Notes under the pieces: generated by a model
Databases searched by the model: none
Seen by the model: the letters and a program-made list of their open reading frames with translations, nothing else
What the model was told of the DNA's origin: nothing
In this document: positions 39,044-48,159 of the stretch, piece after piece
Position numbering within the stretch: position 1 is the stretch's first letter
How the letters are laid out: every line of letters starts with the position of its first letter
Made by a program: the position numbers and the translations under genes
DNA from: Rhizobium sp. PP-CC-3A-592
GTDB lineage: Bacteria; Pseudomonadota; Alphaproteobacteria; Rhizobiales; Rhizobiaceae
Assembly: GCF_003217095.1 (NCBI RefSeq)
Contig: NZ_QJSR01000002.1
Coordinates: 434,001-498,000, forward strand
DNA: 64,000 nucleotides
Direction: 5' to 3'

Positions 39044-39601
39044 ATGTTGACGTCCGCACTCCGTACCATCGCCCTTGCGACACTCGTTTCCGCCACCGCC
39101 GTTTCCGCTTATGCCGCCAACCCGAAGGTCGGCGGCGCCGCCATGTTCGAAGACAAGAACATCGTCGAAAACGCCGTCAACTCCAAGGACCACACGACAC
39201 TGGTCGCCGCCGTCAAGGCGGCCGGTCTGGTCGAGACCCTGCAGGGCAAGGGCCCGTTCACGGTCTTCGCACCAACCAACGAAGCCTTCGAAGCGCTGCC
39301 GAAGGGCACCGTGGAAACGCTTCTGAAGCCCGAGAACAAGGCCCAGCTGACCAAGGTCCTGACCTGCCACGTCGTCGCTGCCGATGCGATGTCCACGGCG
39401 ATCGCCAAGATGATCAAGGACGATGGCGGCGAGCATGACGTGAAGACCGTCGGCGGCTGCGTGCTGAAGGCCAAGGAGATGGGCGGCAAGATCACGCTCA
39501 CCGACGAAACCGGCGGCGTGGCGAATGTCACCATTGCCGACGTGAAGCAGTCGAACGGCGTCATCCACGTCATCGACAGGGTTCTCCTGCCGAAGATGTA
39601 A
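39044..39601 (+). CDS. secreted fasciclin (FAS1) domain protein
   Basis: 185 aa with a Sec signal peptide (MLTSALRTIALATLVSATAV, then AYAANP). The mature part is one FAS1 domain: SKDHTTLVAAVKAAGLVETL, the H1-like motif GPFTVFAPTNEAFEALPKGT, LLKPENKAQLTKVLTCHVV, and the H2 motif NGVIHVIDRVLLP. FAS1 proteins are extracellular or periplasmic adhesion-type proteins; some in rhizobia affect symbiosis and stress. It lies about 160 bases after an ECF sigma/anti-sigma pair and may be a target of that sigma. A GAGGAA ribosome site precedes the ATG. Confidence 0.93.
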   Translation: MLTSALRTIALATLVSATAVSAYAANPKVGGAAMFEDKNIVENAVNSKDHTTLVAAVKAAGLVETLQGKGPFTVFAPTNEAFEALPKGTVETLLKPENKAQLTKVLTCHVVAADAMSTAIAKMIKDDGGEHDVKTVGGCVLKAKEMGGKITLTDETGGVANVTIADVKQSNGVIHVIDRVLLPKM

Positions 39602-39626
39602 GCTTCAGCGATAGCGCGATATGACG

Positions 39627-39662
39627 AGCCGGTCGTTCCGAAAGGGGCGGCCGGCTTTTTTG
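39627..39662 (+). terminator. terminator of the fasciclin gene
   Basis: A 9-bp stem AGCCGGTCG / CGGCCGGCT (one G-T pair), loop, then six T. Confidence 0.85.
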
Positions 39663-39873
39663 TGTGTTCACGGCCATGTGTCCCTGAGGGAGCGAACCGA
39701 TTGAATATAGGAGAGCCGTGCGGCTGACGCATGGGTGGCCTGAGGGCATCGCGCTGGTTGGTCGCGGTGTGGAGGCGTATAAACGGTCATCGAACAGCAA
39801 CGGGGTCTGGCACACGGAAACATCCAGGCGGTGTTTCCAAAGGCCCCCTCGAAGACCTTGGAAAGGGAATATC

Positions 39874-40020
39874 ATGAACGTAGCGCGCTCTTTCAGCACG
39901 TGGCGCAAGTACCGTCAGACGGTCAACGAACTCGGCCGCATGACGACCCGCGAACTCAACGATCTCGGCATTGCCCGCAGCGACATCCGCACCGTCGCCC
40001 GTTCGGCCGCCGCTCTCTAA
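39874..40020 (+). CDS. DUF1127 micro-protein
   Basis: 48 aa, with GAAAGGGA 5 bases before the ATG. The DUF1127 core is RMTTRELNDLGIARSDIRTV, with the arginine-rich amphipathic N-terminus of the family (SFSTWRKYRQTVNEL). In Agrobacterium and other alphaproteobacteria such small arginine-rich proteins influence phosphate acquisition, RNA turnover and growth phase, possibly by binding RNA. The exact role here is unknown. It has its own promoter region of about 200 bases after the fasciclin terminator, and its own terminator. Confidence 0.92.
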   Translation: MNVARSFSTWRKYRQTVNELGRMTTRELNDLGIARSDIRTVARSAAAL

Positions 40021-40066
40021 TCTGACATTGAATGCCTGCCGCCGGCATCTGCCGGACGGCCCCACC

Positions 40067-40100
40067 AAACGCCCGCGCCTTGTCGCGGGCGTTTCGCGTT
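40067..40100 (+). terminator. terminator of the DUF1127 gene
   Basis: A perfect AAACGCCCGCG / CGCGGGCGTTT 11-bp stem with a 6-base loop and a T-rich end, 47 bases after the stop. Confidence 0.85.
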
Positions 40101-40165
40101 TTGAGCGTTCGACGGAGGCGGGTCTTGTCTGATCCGGGGGCGAGCTGCCTTGACCATGTAAACGA

Positions 40166-40190
40166 AAACCCCCGCTTGTGGCGGGGGTTT
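40166..40190 (-). terminator. terminator of dctA (works on both strands)
   Basis: A 10-bp stem (AAACCCCCGC / GCGGGGGTTT) with a 5-base loop lies 80 bases beyond the dctA stop. The A-rich left side gives a U-tract on the minus strand. Confidence 0.8.
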
Positions 40191-40270
40191 CGGCCTTGGG
40201 AGGCACCCCACGGGCGATGCCGGGGGAGGGTGGCACCGAAAGCCGAGAGGCATCCGGTGCAATTCGAAGG

Positions 40271-41602
40271 TTATTCCGCGGCTTGAAGGGCGGGAACCTG
40301 TTCGACCAGCGGCGGGGCGTTGCCGGCGAGGGCTGCGGCGAGCTGGTCCTTGTCCAGTTCGTTTTCCCAACGGGCGACGACGACGGTTGCGACCGCGTTG
40401 CCGATGAAGTTGGTGAGCGCGCGGCACTCCGACATGAAACGGTCGATGCCGAGGATCAGCGCCATGCCGGCGACGGGAACCGAGGGAACGACCGAGAGCG
40501 TGGCGGCGAGCGTGATGAAGCCGGCGCCGGTGATGCCGGCAGCACCTTTGGACGAGAGCATGGCCACGAGCAGCAGGAGAATCTGGTCACCATAGCCGAG
40601 CGGCGTATCGGTCGCCTGGGCGATGAACAGGGCGGCGAGCGTCATGTAGATGTTCGTGCCGTCGAGGTTGAACGAGTAACCCGTGGGGATGACGAGGCCG
40701 ACGACCGAGCGCTTGCAGCCCGCACGCTCCATCTTCGCCATCAGGCCGGGAAGCGCTGCTTCCGAAGATGAGGTGCCGAGGACGAGCAGAAGCTCTTCCT
40801 TGAGGTAGCGGATGAGCGCCAAGATCGAGAAGCCGTTATAGCGGGCGACAGCGCCGAGGATGCCGAAAACGAAGATCGCGGCCGTCAGGTAGAAGGTGCC
40901 GATGAGGAAGGCGAGGTTGGCGATCGAGCCGATGCCGTACTTGCCGATGGTGAAGGCCATGGCGCCGAAGGCACCGATCGGTGCTGCCTTCATGAGGATG
41001 GCCACGAGGCGGAACATGGGGGCGGTCACGGCATTCAGGAAGTCCGTGACGGGACGGCCCTTGTCGCCGACCATGCCGAGCGCGATGCCGAACAGTACGG
41101 AGAAGAACAGGACCTGCAGGATGTCGCCATCGGCAAAGGCGCCGACGATGGTCTGCGGGATGATGTTCATCAGGAAGCCGACGATGCTCGCCTCATGCGC
41201 CTTCGTCGTATAGGTCTCTACAGCCGTCGCATCCAGTGAGGCGGCGCTGATGTGCATGCCGGCGCCCGGCTGCACGAGGTTGGCGACGACGAGGCCGACG
41301 GCAAGCGCCAGCGTCGAGAACGTCAGGAAGTACAGCATCGCCTTGCCGGCGACGCGGCCGACCTTCTTCAGATCCGACATGCCGGCGATGCCGGTGGTGA
41401 CGGTGAGGAAGATGACCGGCGCGATGATCATTTTCACCAGCTTGATGAAGGCATCGCCGAGCGGCTTCAGCTGGGTTCCGAGCTGCGGGTAGAAGTGACC
41501 CAGCAGGATACCCGCGATGATCGCGGTGAGGACCTGGAAATAGAGATGCCGGTAGAAGGGCAGCTTCGCCTGGGGTGCCATCGGTTCGGGTATCGCGTGC
41601 AT
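40271..41602 (-). CDS. dctA: C4-dicarboxylate:cation symporter DctA
   Basis: 443 aa with a very strong ribosome site (AAGGAGG, 7 bases before the ATG). It imports succinate, malate and fumarate and is essential for symbiotic nitrogen fixation in rhizobia. The glutamate/dicarboxylate symporter core is present: [20 protein letters not shown], the serine-rich reentrant motif [40 protein letters not shown] and [18 protein letters not shown]. It is transcribed from a sigma-54 promoter at 41668-41683 and divergent from its regulators dctB-dctD. Confidence 0.98.
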   Translation of the reverse strand: MHAIPEPMAPQAKLPFYRHLYFQVLTAIIAGILLGHFYPQLGTQLKPLGDAFIKLVKMIIAPVIFLTVTTGIAGMSDLKKVGRVAGKAMLYFLTFSTLALAVGLVVANLVQPGAGMHISAASLDATAVETYTTKAHEASIVGFLMNIIPQTIVGAFADGDILQVLFFSVLFGIALGMVGDKGRPVTDFLNAVTAPMFRLVAILMKAAPIGAFGAMAFTIGKYGIGSIANLAFLIGTFYLTAAIFVFGILGAVARYNGFSILALIRYLKEELLLVLGTSSSEAALPGLMAKMERAGCKRSVVGLVIPTGYSFNLDGTNIYMTLAALFIAQATDTPLGYGDQILLLLVAMLSSKGAAGITGAGFITLAATLSVVPSVPVAGMALILGIDRFMSECRALTNFIGNAVATVVVARWENELDKDQLAAALAGNAPPLVEQVPALQAAE

Positions 41603-41667
41603 GTCGTTCCTCCTTGCGTCCCCGCCAACTGGCTCTCCCGGGACTGTTCCTACTCAAGCGAGAGATT

Positions 41668-41683
41668 TGCAAAGAGCGTGCCA
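41668..41683 (-). promoter_or_regulatory. sigma-54 (RpoN) promoter of dctA
   Basis: On the minus strand TGGCAC-GCTCT-TTGCA matches the -24/-12 consensus exactly (GG and GC 10 bases apart). The -12 element is 65 bases from the dctA start. Confidence 0.93.
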
Positions 41684-41757
41684 GTTTTCAGCCGCGCATT
41701 AGCCTGTTGTTTTTCCTTGCGAAGATCTTGGTACCCGTCGGACACAAAGGCAGGTCA

Positions 41758-41771
41758 TGCGGATTTCCGCA
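41758..41771. promoter_or_regulatory. DctD upstream activator site 1
   Basis: TGCGGA-TT-TCCGCA is a dyad about 75 bases upstream of the sigma-54 promoter. Position and symmetry match the known tandem DctD sites of rhizobial dctA promoters. Confidence 0.7.
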
Positions 41772-41780
41772 CGGCGTCAT

Positions 41781-41796
41781 TTGCGGTTTGTCCGAA
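41781..41796. promoter_or_regulatory. DctD upstream activator site 2 (imperfect)
   Basis: TTGCGG-TTTG-TCCGAA is an imperfect dyad centred 24 bases (about two helical turns) from site 1. A weaker second DctD site at this spacing is expected for cooperative binding. Confidence 0.55.
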
Positions 41797-41813
41797 TTTA
41801 TGCACAATAGGAT

Positions 41814-43664
41814 ATGCACCATCCGCTTCAGATGCGTCCGAAATCCCCGCCTCGGGACCGCGTTCTTCCCTGGGTCGTCCTCGGGGTGTTTGTCCTTGCC
41901 GGCCTGGTGGTGGCGATGTTGGCCGGGTCCTATCTCGGGCGGGAAGACGCGCTCCGGACGCTGGAAGCACAGGCCCGCACGGATACCAGCTTGAAGGTCG
42001 CGCATCTGAGAGCCGTTCTTGAGCGACCGCGCGCCTTGCCGATGCTGCTGGCCCGGGATCGTCAGCTTGCCGATACGCTCGAGCGGCCCGATCCGGAGCG
42101 CAGCCTGAGCCTCGACCGAAAGCTGGAGGAGATCGTCGCCGATACGAACGCAGCCGTCATCTATGTCATCGGGCGGAACGGGATCGCGATTGCGTCGAGC
42201 AACTGGCAGGAGCCGACGAGTTTCGTCGGCAACGACTATACGTTCCGCGAATATTTCACCAAGGCGATGGCGGCGGGGACGGCCGAGCATTTCGCGCTCG
42301 GGTCGGTCAGCAAGCGTCCGGGTCTCTATATCTCGCAGCGGATCGAAGGCGCGTCCGGCCCTCTCGGCGTCGTCGTGGCCAAGATGGAATTCGACCAGAT
42401 CGAGACCGACTGGAGCATGGCAGGGCGGCCGACCTTCGTGACCGATCAGAACGGCGTCGTGCTGATCACCAGTGTTCCCTCCTGGCGGTTCATGGCGATG
42501 ACGCCGCTCGCTCCCGACAGCCTCGACGCTATCCGCACCAGTCTTCAATTTGGCGATGCGCCGCTGACGCCGGTGCCGATCACGGTTCTTGAGAAGATGT
42601 CGCCGGGTGTCGAGCGGGTGAGCGCCGTCATGCCCGGAGAGCGCCAGCGGGATTTCCTGCGTCTCGCCGTTGCCGTGCCCTCGACGGGCTGGAGCCTCGA
42701 TTATCTCGTGGAGACCGATGCCGCCGTCGCTGCGTCGGTTCAGAGCAAGCGTTTGCAGGGCCTCGCGGTCGTCTTGCCGCTGGCCGCGCTGGCGGCGTTT
42801 CTGCTCGCCCGTCGCCAACAGGCAATCGGGCGGTTGGCGCGGGAATTGGCCGCGCGCGAGGAGTTGGAGCGGCGGGTGCGCGAGCGCACGGAAGCCCTGA
42901 CATCGGCACGCGACCGGCTGGAAGACGAGATCGCCGGTCACCGGGCGACGGAAACGAAGCTTCAGGGCGTCCAGCAGGAACTCGTTCATGCCAACCGGCT
43001 TGCCATCCTCGGGCAGGTTGCTGCGGGCGTCGCGCACGAGATCAACCAGCCGCTCGCCACCATCCGCGCCTATGCCGACAATGCCCGCGTGTTCCTGACG
43101 CGCGCACAGACGGGGCCGGTCGATGAGAATCTGGAGAGCATCGCCGCGCTGACCGACCGGATCGGCAGCATCACCGATGAGTTGAAGACGTTTTCCCGCA
43201 AGGGACGGGCGCCGGCCGGGCCGGTGTCCGTCCGCACCATCGTGGAGAGCGCCGTCATGCTGTTGAAGAGCCGGTTCGCCGGGCGACTGGATGCCCTGCA
43301 GATCGGCCTGCCGGATGCGGACCTCCTCGTGCTCGGCGATCGCGTGCGGCTGGAGCAGGTGCTGATCAATTTGCTGCAGAACGCGCTGGAGGCTTTGTCC
43401 GGCCGCGGCGATGCGCGGGTGGATGTCGAGGTCGAGACGCAGGGCGACGATGTCCTTCTGCATGTCCGGGATAACGGTCCGGGCATCTCGCCGGATATCA
43501 TGAGCGCGCTCTTCACGCCGTTCAACACCTCCAAGGAGCGTGGCCTTGGGCTCGGGCTCGTCATCTCGCGGGATATCCTTGCCGATTACGGCGGGCGCAT
43601 CGCGGTCGAGAGTTCGGATCATGGGGCGCATTTCACCATTCACCTGAAAAGGGCACAGGCATGA
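41814..43664 (+). CDS. dctB: C4-dicarboxylate sensor histidine kinase DctB
   Basis: 616 aa (an ATG 6 codons later is an alternative start). Membrane helix 1 is at about residues 18-40 ([18 protein letters not shown]) and helix 2 near 305-325 ([18 protein letters not shown]). Between them lies a periplasmic PDC-type dicarboxylate sensor ([32 protein letters not shown]). The cytoplasmic part has a coiled linker, the phospho-acceptor His408 in [20 protein letters not shown], and an ATPase domain with VRDNGPGIS and [12 protein letters not shown]. It phosphorylates DctD when C4-dicarboxylates are sensed together with DctA. Its stop overlaps dctD by ATGA. Confidence 0.96.
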   Translation: MHHPLQMRPKSPPRDRVLPWVVLGVFVLAGLVVAMLAGSYLGREDALRTLEAQARTDTSLKVAHLRAVLERPRALPMLLARDRQLADTLERPDPERSLSLDRKLEEIVADTNAAVIYVIGRNGIAIASSNWQEPTSFVGNDYTFREYFTKAMAAGTAEHFALGSVSKRPGLYISQRIEGASGPLGVVVAKMEFDQIETDWSMAGRPTFVTDQNGVVLITSVPSWRFMAMTPLAPDSLDAIRTSLQFGDAPLTPVPITVLEKMSPGVERVSAVMPGERQRDFLRLAVAVPSTGWSLDYLVETDAAVAASVQSKRLQGLAVVLPLAALAAFLLARRQQAIGRLARELAAREELERRVRERTEALTSARDRLEDEIAGHRATETKLQGVQQELVHANRLAILGQVAAGVAHEINQPLATIRAYADNARVFLTRAQTGPVDENLESIAALTDRIGSITDELKTFSRKGRAPAGPVSVRTIVESAVMLLKSRFAGRLDALQIGLPDADLLVLGDRVRLEQVLINLLQNALEALSGRGDARVDVEVETQGDDVLLHVRDNGPGISPDIMSALFTPFNTSKERGLGLGLVISRDILADYGGRIAVESSDHGAHFTIHLKRAQA

Positions 43665-45010
43665 GCGAGGTCAACGTTCTCCTGGTCGATGACGACCGCG
43701 ATCTCCTGAAGGCGACGCGTCAGACGCTGGAACTCGGCGGCTTCACCGTCACAGCCGTCTCTTCCGCGCTGGAAGCGCTGGCCCTGCTCGACCCGCGCTT
43801 TTCCGGCGTCGTCGTCACGGATATCCGCATGCCGCTCATCGACGGTCTCGAGCTGTTCGACCGTATCCGCCGCATCGATCCGGATATCCCCGTCATCCTC
43901 ATGACGGGGCACGGCGATATTCCGATGGCGGTGAAGGCGATCCGGGATGGCGCCTATGATTTTTTGCCCAAGCCGTTTCCGACCGACCGGCTGGTGCAGG
44001 GTGTGATGCATGCGGGCGAAAAACGCCGGCTCGTGCTGGAAAACCGGGCTTTGCGTGATGCGGCGGAAGAGGCGCGGGACGGCGGACTGCTGATCGGGCA
44101 GACACCCGCCATGGAGCGGCTGCGCGAGACGATCCGTCAGATCGCCGACACGGATGTCGACGTGCTGATGACGGGGGAGACCGGCAGCGGCAAGGAGGTC
44201 GTGGCAACGCTGCTGCACCGCTGGAGCCGGCGAGCGAAGGGGCATTTCGTCGCACTGAATTGCGGCGCGCTGCCGGAGCAGGTCATCGAGAGCGAGCTTT
44301 TCGGGCACGAACCCGGCGCCTTCACCGGTGCGCAGAAGAAGCGCGTGGGTCGGATCGAGCATTCGAGCGGGGGCACCCTGTTTCTCGACGAGATCGAGAG
44401 CATGGCGCCGGCGACGCAGGTGCAGATGCTGCGCGTGCTGGAAATGCGCGAGGTGACGCCGCTCGGCACCAACGAGGTGCGCCCGGTCGATCTCAGGGTG
44501 GTGGCGGCGACGAAGGTGGACCTTGGCGATCCACGGTCTCGCGGCGATTTTCGCGAGGATCTTTATTACCGGTTGAATGTCGTGACGCTGTCGATCCCAC
44601 CTCTGCGCGAGCGCCGCGACGATATTGCGCTGTTGTTCTCCACCTTTGCCGTCCGGGCCGCATCGCGCTTCAAGCGGGACGTGCCCGTCATGACCGATGC
44701 GGTGCGTCGATATCTGGCCGATCATGACTGGCCCGGAAATGTGCGCGAACTCACGCATTTCGCCGAGCGGACCGTGCTGGGTTTTTCGCCGGAGGGGACG
44801 TCTCCGGGCACGCTGGATGTGCCGGATACGGGAGCCGGTACGCTGCCGCAGCGGATGGACAGGATCGAGGCGGAGCTTATCCGCACGGCTCTTCGCGAGG
44901 CCGAGGGAGACGTCCAGCGGACGATCGAGGCGCTCGGCATTCCCCGCAAGACTTTTTACGACAAGCTCCAGCGATACGGGATCGTCCGCAGCGACTTCGC
45001 CCGGAAATAG
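43661..45010 (+). CDS. dctD: C4-dicarboxylate response regulator DctD (sigma-54 activator)
   Basis: 449 aa. The receiver domain has phospho-acceptor Asp54 ([17 protein letters not shown]). The AAA+ domain carries Walker A GETGSGKE, the sigma-54 contact loop GAFTGAQ inside [16 protein letters not shown], and Walker [13 protein letters not shown]-terminal Fis-type helix-turn-helix ([20 protein letters not shown]) binds the tandem sites upstream of dctA. It is translationally coupled to dctB (ATGA overlap). Confidence 0.97.
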   Translation: MSEVNVLLVDDDRDLLKATRQTLELGGFTVTAVSSALEALALLDPRFSGVVVTDIRMPLIDGLELFDRIRRIDPDIPVILMTGHGDIPMAVKAIRDGAYDFLPKPFPTDRLVQGVMHAGEKRRLVLENRALRDAAEEARDGGLLIGQTPAMERLRETIRQIADTDVDVLMTGETGSGKEVVATLLHRWSRRAKGHFVALNCGALPEQVIESELFGHEPGAFTGAQKKRVGRIEHSSGGTLFLDEIESMAPATQVQMLRVLEMREVTPLGTNEVRPVDLRVVAATKVDLGDPRSRGDFREDLYYRLNVVTLSIPPLRERRDDIALLFSTFAVRAASRFKRDVPVMTDAVRRYLADHDWPGNVRELTHFAERTVLGFSPEGTSPGTLDVPDTGAGTLPQRMDRIEAELIRTALREAEGDVQRTIEALGIPRKTFYDKLQRYGIVRSDFARK

Positions 45011-45228
45011 GGGTGAATCTTCACCCCAAAAATGGGACGAATTAATGCGGCTTGAAGGATTCCGGAGATAGTGTGGGCCGGGATGCCGGTCGGGTCGCTG
45101 TTTCCACGGCCTTGCTCCGGTGTCCCGCAACGCTTTCTTCACGCAGTCAGCCGTTCGGATGCCTGTATCTCTCTATTTTCGACCCACGCACCTTTTCCGG
45201 TTGCGGCGGTTCGCCATGAGGCGTGCCC

Positions 45229-48015
45229 ATGCTCAGAGTTCTCTCGTGCATCACAACAGAGCATGATTTGCGTCTGGTTGTTTTTGCCGGTTTTCTGTGT
45301 CTCGTTTCCTGTGCTGCAGCCATGATGCTTCTGCAGCGCGCCCATCGCGCGCGTGGATATGTGCGCTGGATCTGGCTCGTCAGCGCCGGGACCTCCGGCG
45401 GCTTCGGCATCTGGGCGACGCATTTCGTCGCGATGCTGGCCTATGATGCTTCCCTGGTTCTCGGCTACGAGCCGTCGCGCACGCTGCTGTCGCTTGCGAT
45501 CTCGGTGACCACGACCTTCCTTGCCGTCGCGGTTGCCTCGTCGCTGACCGGCCGTCTGGCCTTCATCATAGCTGGCATTCTGTTCGGTCTCGGCGTTTCC
45601 ACGATGCACTTCGTCGGCATGACGGCCATCGAGTTTCCCGGCGCGATCCACTGGAACGTCAATCTCGTCTGGAGCGCGATCCTTCTTGCCGTGTTGTTTT
45701 CGGTTCCCGGATTTGCGTGCGTGAGCCTTGGACGTCTGAGCCCGAAGCGTCTGGCCGCTGCGGCAAGCCTTCTGACGCTCGGCATCGTCTCCATGCATTT
45801 CACCTCGATGGGTGGTGTTGTCATGACGCCGATGGCAGACTCGCCGCTCCCGTCGAACCTGCTGTCACCGGCCCTCATGGTCATCGTGATCGCCACGACC
45901 GCCTTGTCGCTGTTGTTTTCCGTTCTTGCTGCCGCTCTTTTCGCCAGCCGGTCCGAGAACGCGACCATGGCCATGAACACGCGGTTCCGGCATCTCGTCC
46001 AGGGCGTCAGCGACTATGCGATCTATCTGCTCGATCCCTCCGGTCGGGTGACCAACTGGAACGTCGGCGCGCAACGCATGAAGGGCTATGCCGACGGCGA
46101 GATCGTCGGCAAGAACTTTGCCATCTTCTACTCCGAAGACGAACGCTTGAACGGCGCGCCCGAACACGCTCTGCACACGGCGCTTGCCACGGGCAAGTTC
46201 GAGACGGAGGGATGGCGATATCGCAAGGACGGTACGGCGTTCTGGGCGTCCGTCGTGATCGACCCGATCTACGACGAGCACAACGATCATATCGGCTTTG
46301 CCAAGATCACGCGCGACTGTACCGAAGCCAAGGACAGCGCGGCACGGCTGCTCGACGTCACCAACAATCTCTCGATTGCGCTCAACACGATGGGGCACGG
46401 GATCGCGCTTTTCGACGCGAATGAGCGGCTGATTCTGCACAACGAGCTCTTTCGCGAGATCATCGAATTCCCGCGCTCGTTTGAAGTCGTCGGGCGGACC
46501 TTTCATTCGCTCTGTTACGAGCGTTTCAAGACGGACCAGACCGGATCGTATAACGCGGACGGGCTGTACGAGCAGCATCGCGCACTGTTTACGGCCCCCG
46601 GTGGCGGCGAGACAGCGCGGGAGGTGTCCAGCGGACGGACGATCCGCACGGTGCACCGCCCAACGGGCGATGGTTCCTTCGTCATGACGCTCGAAGACAT
46701 CACCGCGCGTGTGGATGCCGAGGAAAAGATCCGGCATCTCGCCCGGCACGACGCCCTGACGGGCCTTGCCAACCGACACCAGTTCGGCGAGCGGCTCGAC
46801 GCCGCGATCGAGACTGTCAGCGGCTCGGAGAAAGTCGCGGCCATCTGCATCGACCTCGACGATTTCAAGGAAATCAACGACCGCTACGGCCATGCGATGG
46901 GCGACAAGGTGCTTTATGCGCTGGCGAGCCGGATGCAGAAACTCATGGGCGAGAACGAGGCCGTCGGACGCTTCGGCGGAGACGAGTTCGTCGCCTTCAA
47001 GCGTTTCGTCCAGGAGAAGGATCTCGAAGATTTCATCGGCCGCCTTTTCCGGGCGCTGACCGAGCGGATCGTCATCGACGAGACGGAGATCCTGCCCGGC
47101 GCCAGCATCGGCGTGTCGGTCTATCCCTCGGACGCCCCGGACCGCGAGAAGCTGCTGAACAATGCCGACATGGCGATGTATCGCTCGAAGGCGCAACCGG
47201 AACAGCGCATCAGCTTTTACGAGGCCGCCATGGACGAGGCTGCGCGCGAACGTCGCGCCATGGGCCGCGATCTCGGCGTCGCGCTTGAGGAGAAGCAGTT
47301 CTTCCTCGTCTATCAGGTGCAGAAGTCGGCGCGGACGCGGGAGACGACCGGATACGAAGTCCTGCTGCGCTGGCGGCATCCGCAGCGCGGGCTGATCTCG
47401 CCGGCGACCTTCATTCCGATCGCGGAAGAATGCGGGCTCATCTCGACGATCGGCGACTGGGTGCTTGAAGAGGCCTGTCGCGAAGCCGTTGCCTGGGGTC
47501 TCGGTCACAAGATCGCGGTCAACCTGTCGCCGCTGCAGCTCGGGGATGTCTCGCTCGTGGACAAGGTCCGCTCCGTCCTGCTGCGGACGGGTCTTCCGCC
47601 GTCGCGATTGGAGCTGGAGGTCACGGAAAGCGCCATTATCGGCGACAAGGGCAGGGCCCTTCACATTCTCCGCCAGATCCGCGCGATGGGCGTGATGATC
47701 GCGATCGACGATTTCGGAACGGGATATTCCTCGCTGGAAACGCTTCGGGCATTCCCGTTCGACAAGATCAAGCTCGACAGGAGCTTCGTGAACGAACTCG
47801 ACGGCCGGCAGTCGAAAGCTTTCATCCGGGCCATCGTTGCGCTCGGCAAGAGCCTCGATGTGACCATCCTTGCCGAAGGTGCGGAGACGGAGGAGCAGCT
47901 CCATGTCCTAGTTGCGGAGGACTGCGACGAGGTGCAGGGCTTCCTGTTCGGCCGTCCATGCCCGATCGAAGAGCTTCAGGATCCATCGCTCGACCTCCCG
48001 GCGCTTACGGCCTGA
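45229..48015 (+). CDS. MHYT-PAS-GGDEF-EAL signalling protein (c-di-GMP turnover)
   Basis: 928 aa (a start two codons upstream is possible). The N-terminal seven-helix MHYT sensor shows repeated motifs (ATHFVAMLAYD, STMHFVGMTAIEF, SMHFTSMGGVVM), proposed to bind copper or gases. A PAS domain follows (YAIYLLDPSGRVTNWNVGAQ), then a second PAS-like region. GGDEF is intact (GRFGGDEFVAF). No RxxD inhibitory site precedes it. The EAL domain has EVL in place of EAL (TGYEVLLRWRHP) but keeps NLSPLQL, ELEVTESAI, DDFGTGYSSL and KLDRSFV. Diguanylate cyclase and phosphodiesterase activity are both possible. Confidence 0.92.
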   Translation: MLRVLSCITTEHDLRLVVFAGFLCLVSCAAAMMLLQRAHRARGYVRWIWLVSAGTSGGFGIWATHFVAMLAYDASLVLGYEPSRTLLSLAISVTTTFLAVAVASSLTGRLAFIIAGILFGLGVSTMHFVGMTAIEFPGAIHWNVNLVWSAILLAVLFSVPGFACVSLGRLSPKRLAAAASLLTLGIVSMHFTSMGGVVMTPMADSPLPSNLLSPALMVIVIATTALSLLFSVLAAALFASRSENATMAMNTRFRHLVQGVSDYAIYLLDPSGRVTNWNVGAQRMKGYADGEIVGKNFAIFYSEDERLNGAPEHALHTALATGKFETEGWRYRKDGTAFWASVVIDPIYDEHNDHIGFAKITRDCTEAKDSAARLLDVTNNLSIALNTMGHGIALFDANERLILHNELFREIIEFPRSFEVVGRTFHSLCYERFKTDQTGSYNADGLYEQHRALFTAPGGGETAREVSSGRTIRTVHRPTGDGSFVMTLEDITARVDAEEKIRHLARHDALTGLANRHQFGERLDAAIETVSGSEKVAAICIDLDDFKEINDRYGHAMGDKVLYALASRMQKLMGENEAVGRFGGDEFVAFKRFVQEKDLEDFIGRLFRALTERIVIDETEILPGASIGVSVYPSDAPDREKLLNNADMAMYRSKAQPEQRISFYEAAMDEAARERRAMGRDLGVALEEKQFFLVYQVQKSARTRETTGYEVLLRWRHPQRGLISPATFIPIAEECGLISTIGDWVLEEACREAVAWGLGHKIAVNLSPLQLGDVSLVDKVRSVLLRTGLPPSRLELEVTESAIIGDKGRALHILRQIRAMGVMIAIDDFGTGYSSLETLRAFPFDKIKLDRSFVNELDGRQSKAFIRAIVALGKSLDVTILAEGAETEEQLHVLVAEDCDEVQGFLFGRPCPIEELQDPSLDLPALTA

Positions 48016-48099
48016 CGCCGGTCACGTCGAACGGCATCTCATCTTACAGAGGTGAGGTGGCCGGGTTTCGGATGACGTGTGGTCATCGCAACGCCTGAA

Positions 48100-48127
48100 G
48101 GCCCGGTGCAGCACCGGGCCCTTTTTG
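48100..48127. terminator. terminator between the GGDEF-EAL gene and the chemoreceptor
   Basis: GGCCCGGTGC-A-GCACCGGGCC followed by CTTTTTG, in the gap between two convergent genes. It serves the rightward gene best. Confidence 0.82.
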
Positions 48128-48159
48128 TTCAACCATTCGAGAGGCTTCCAGCCTGACGG

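Noticed and set aside
41688-43643. A 651-codon minus-strand frame opposite dctB
   Set aside because: DctB is certain; the shadow would also overlap the dctA upstream activator sites.
45865-47904. A 679-codon minus-strand frame opposite the GGDEF-EAL gene
   Set aside because: Shadow of a multi-domain signalling protein; its translation lacks any recognisable domain.
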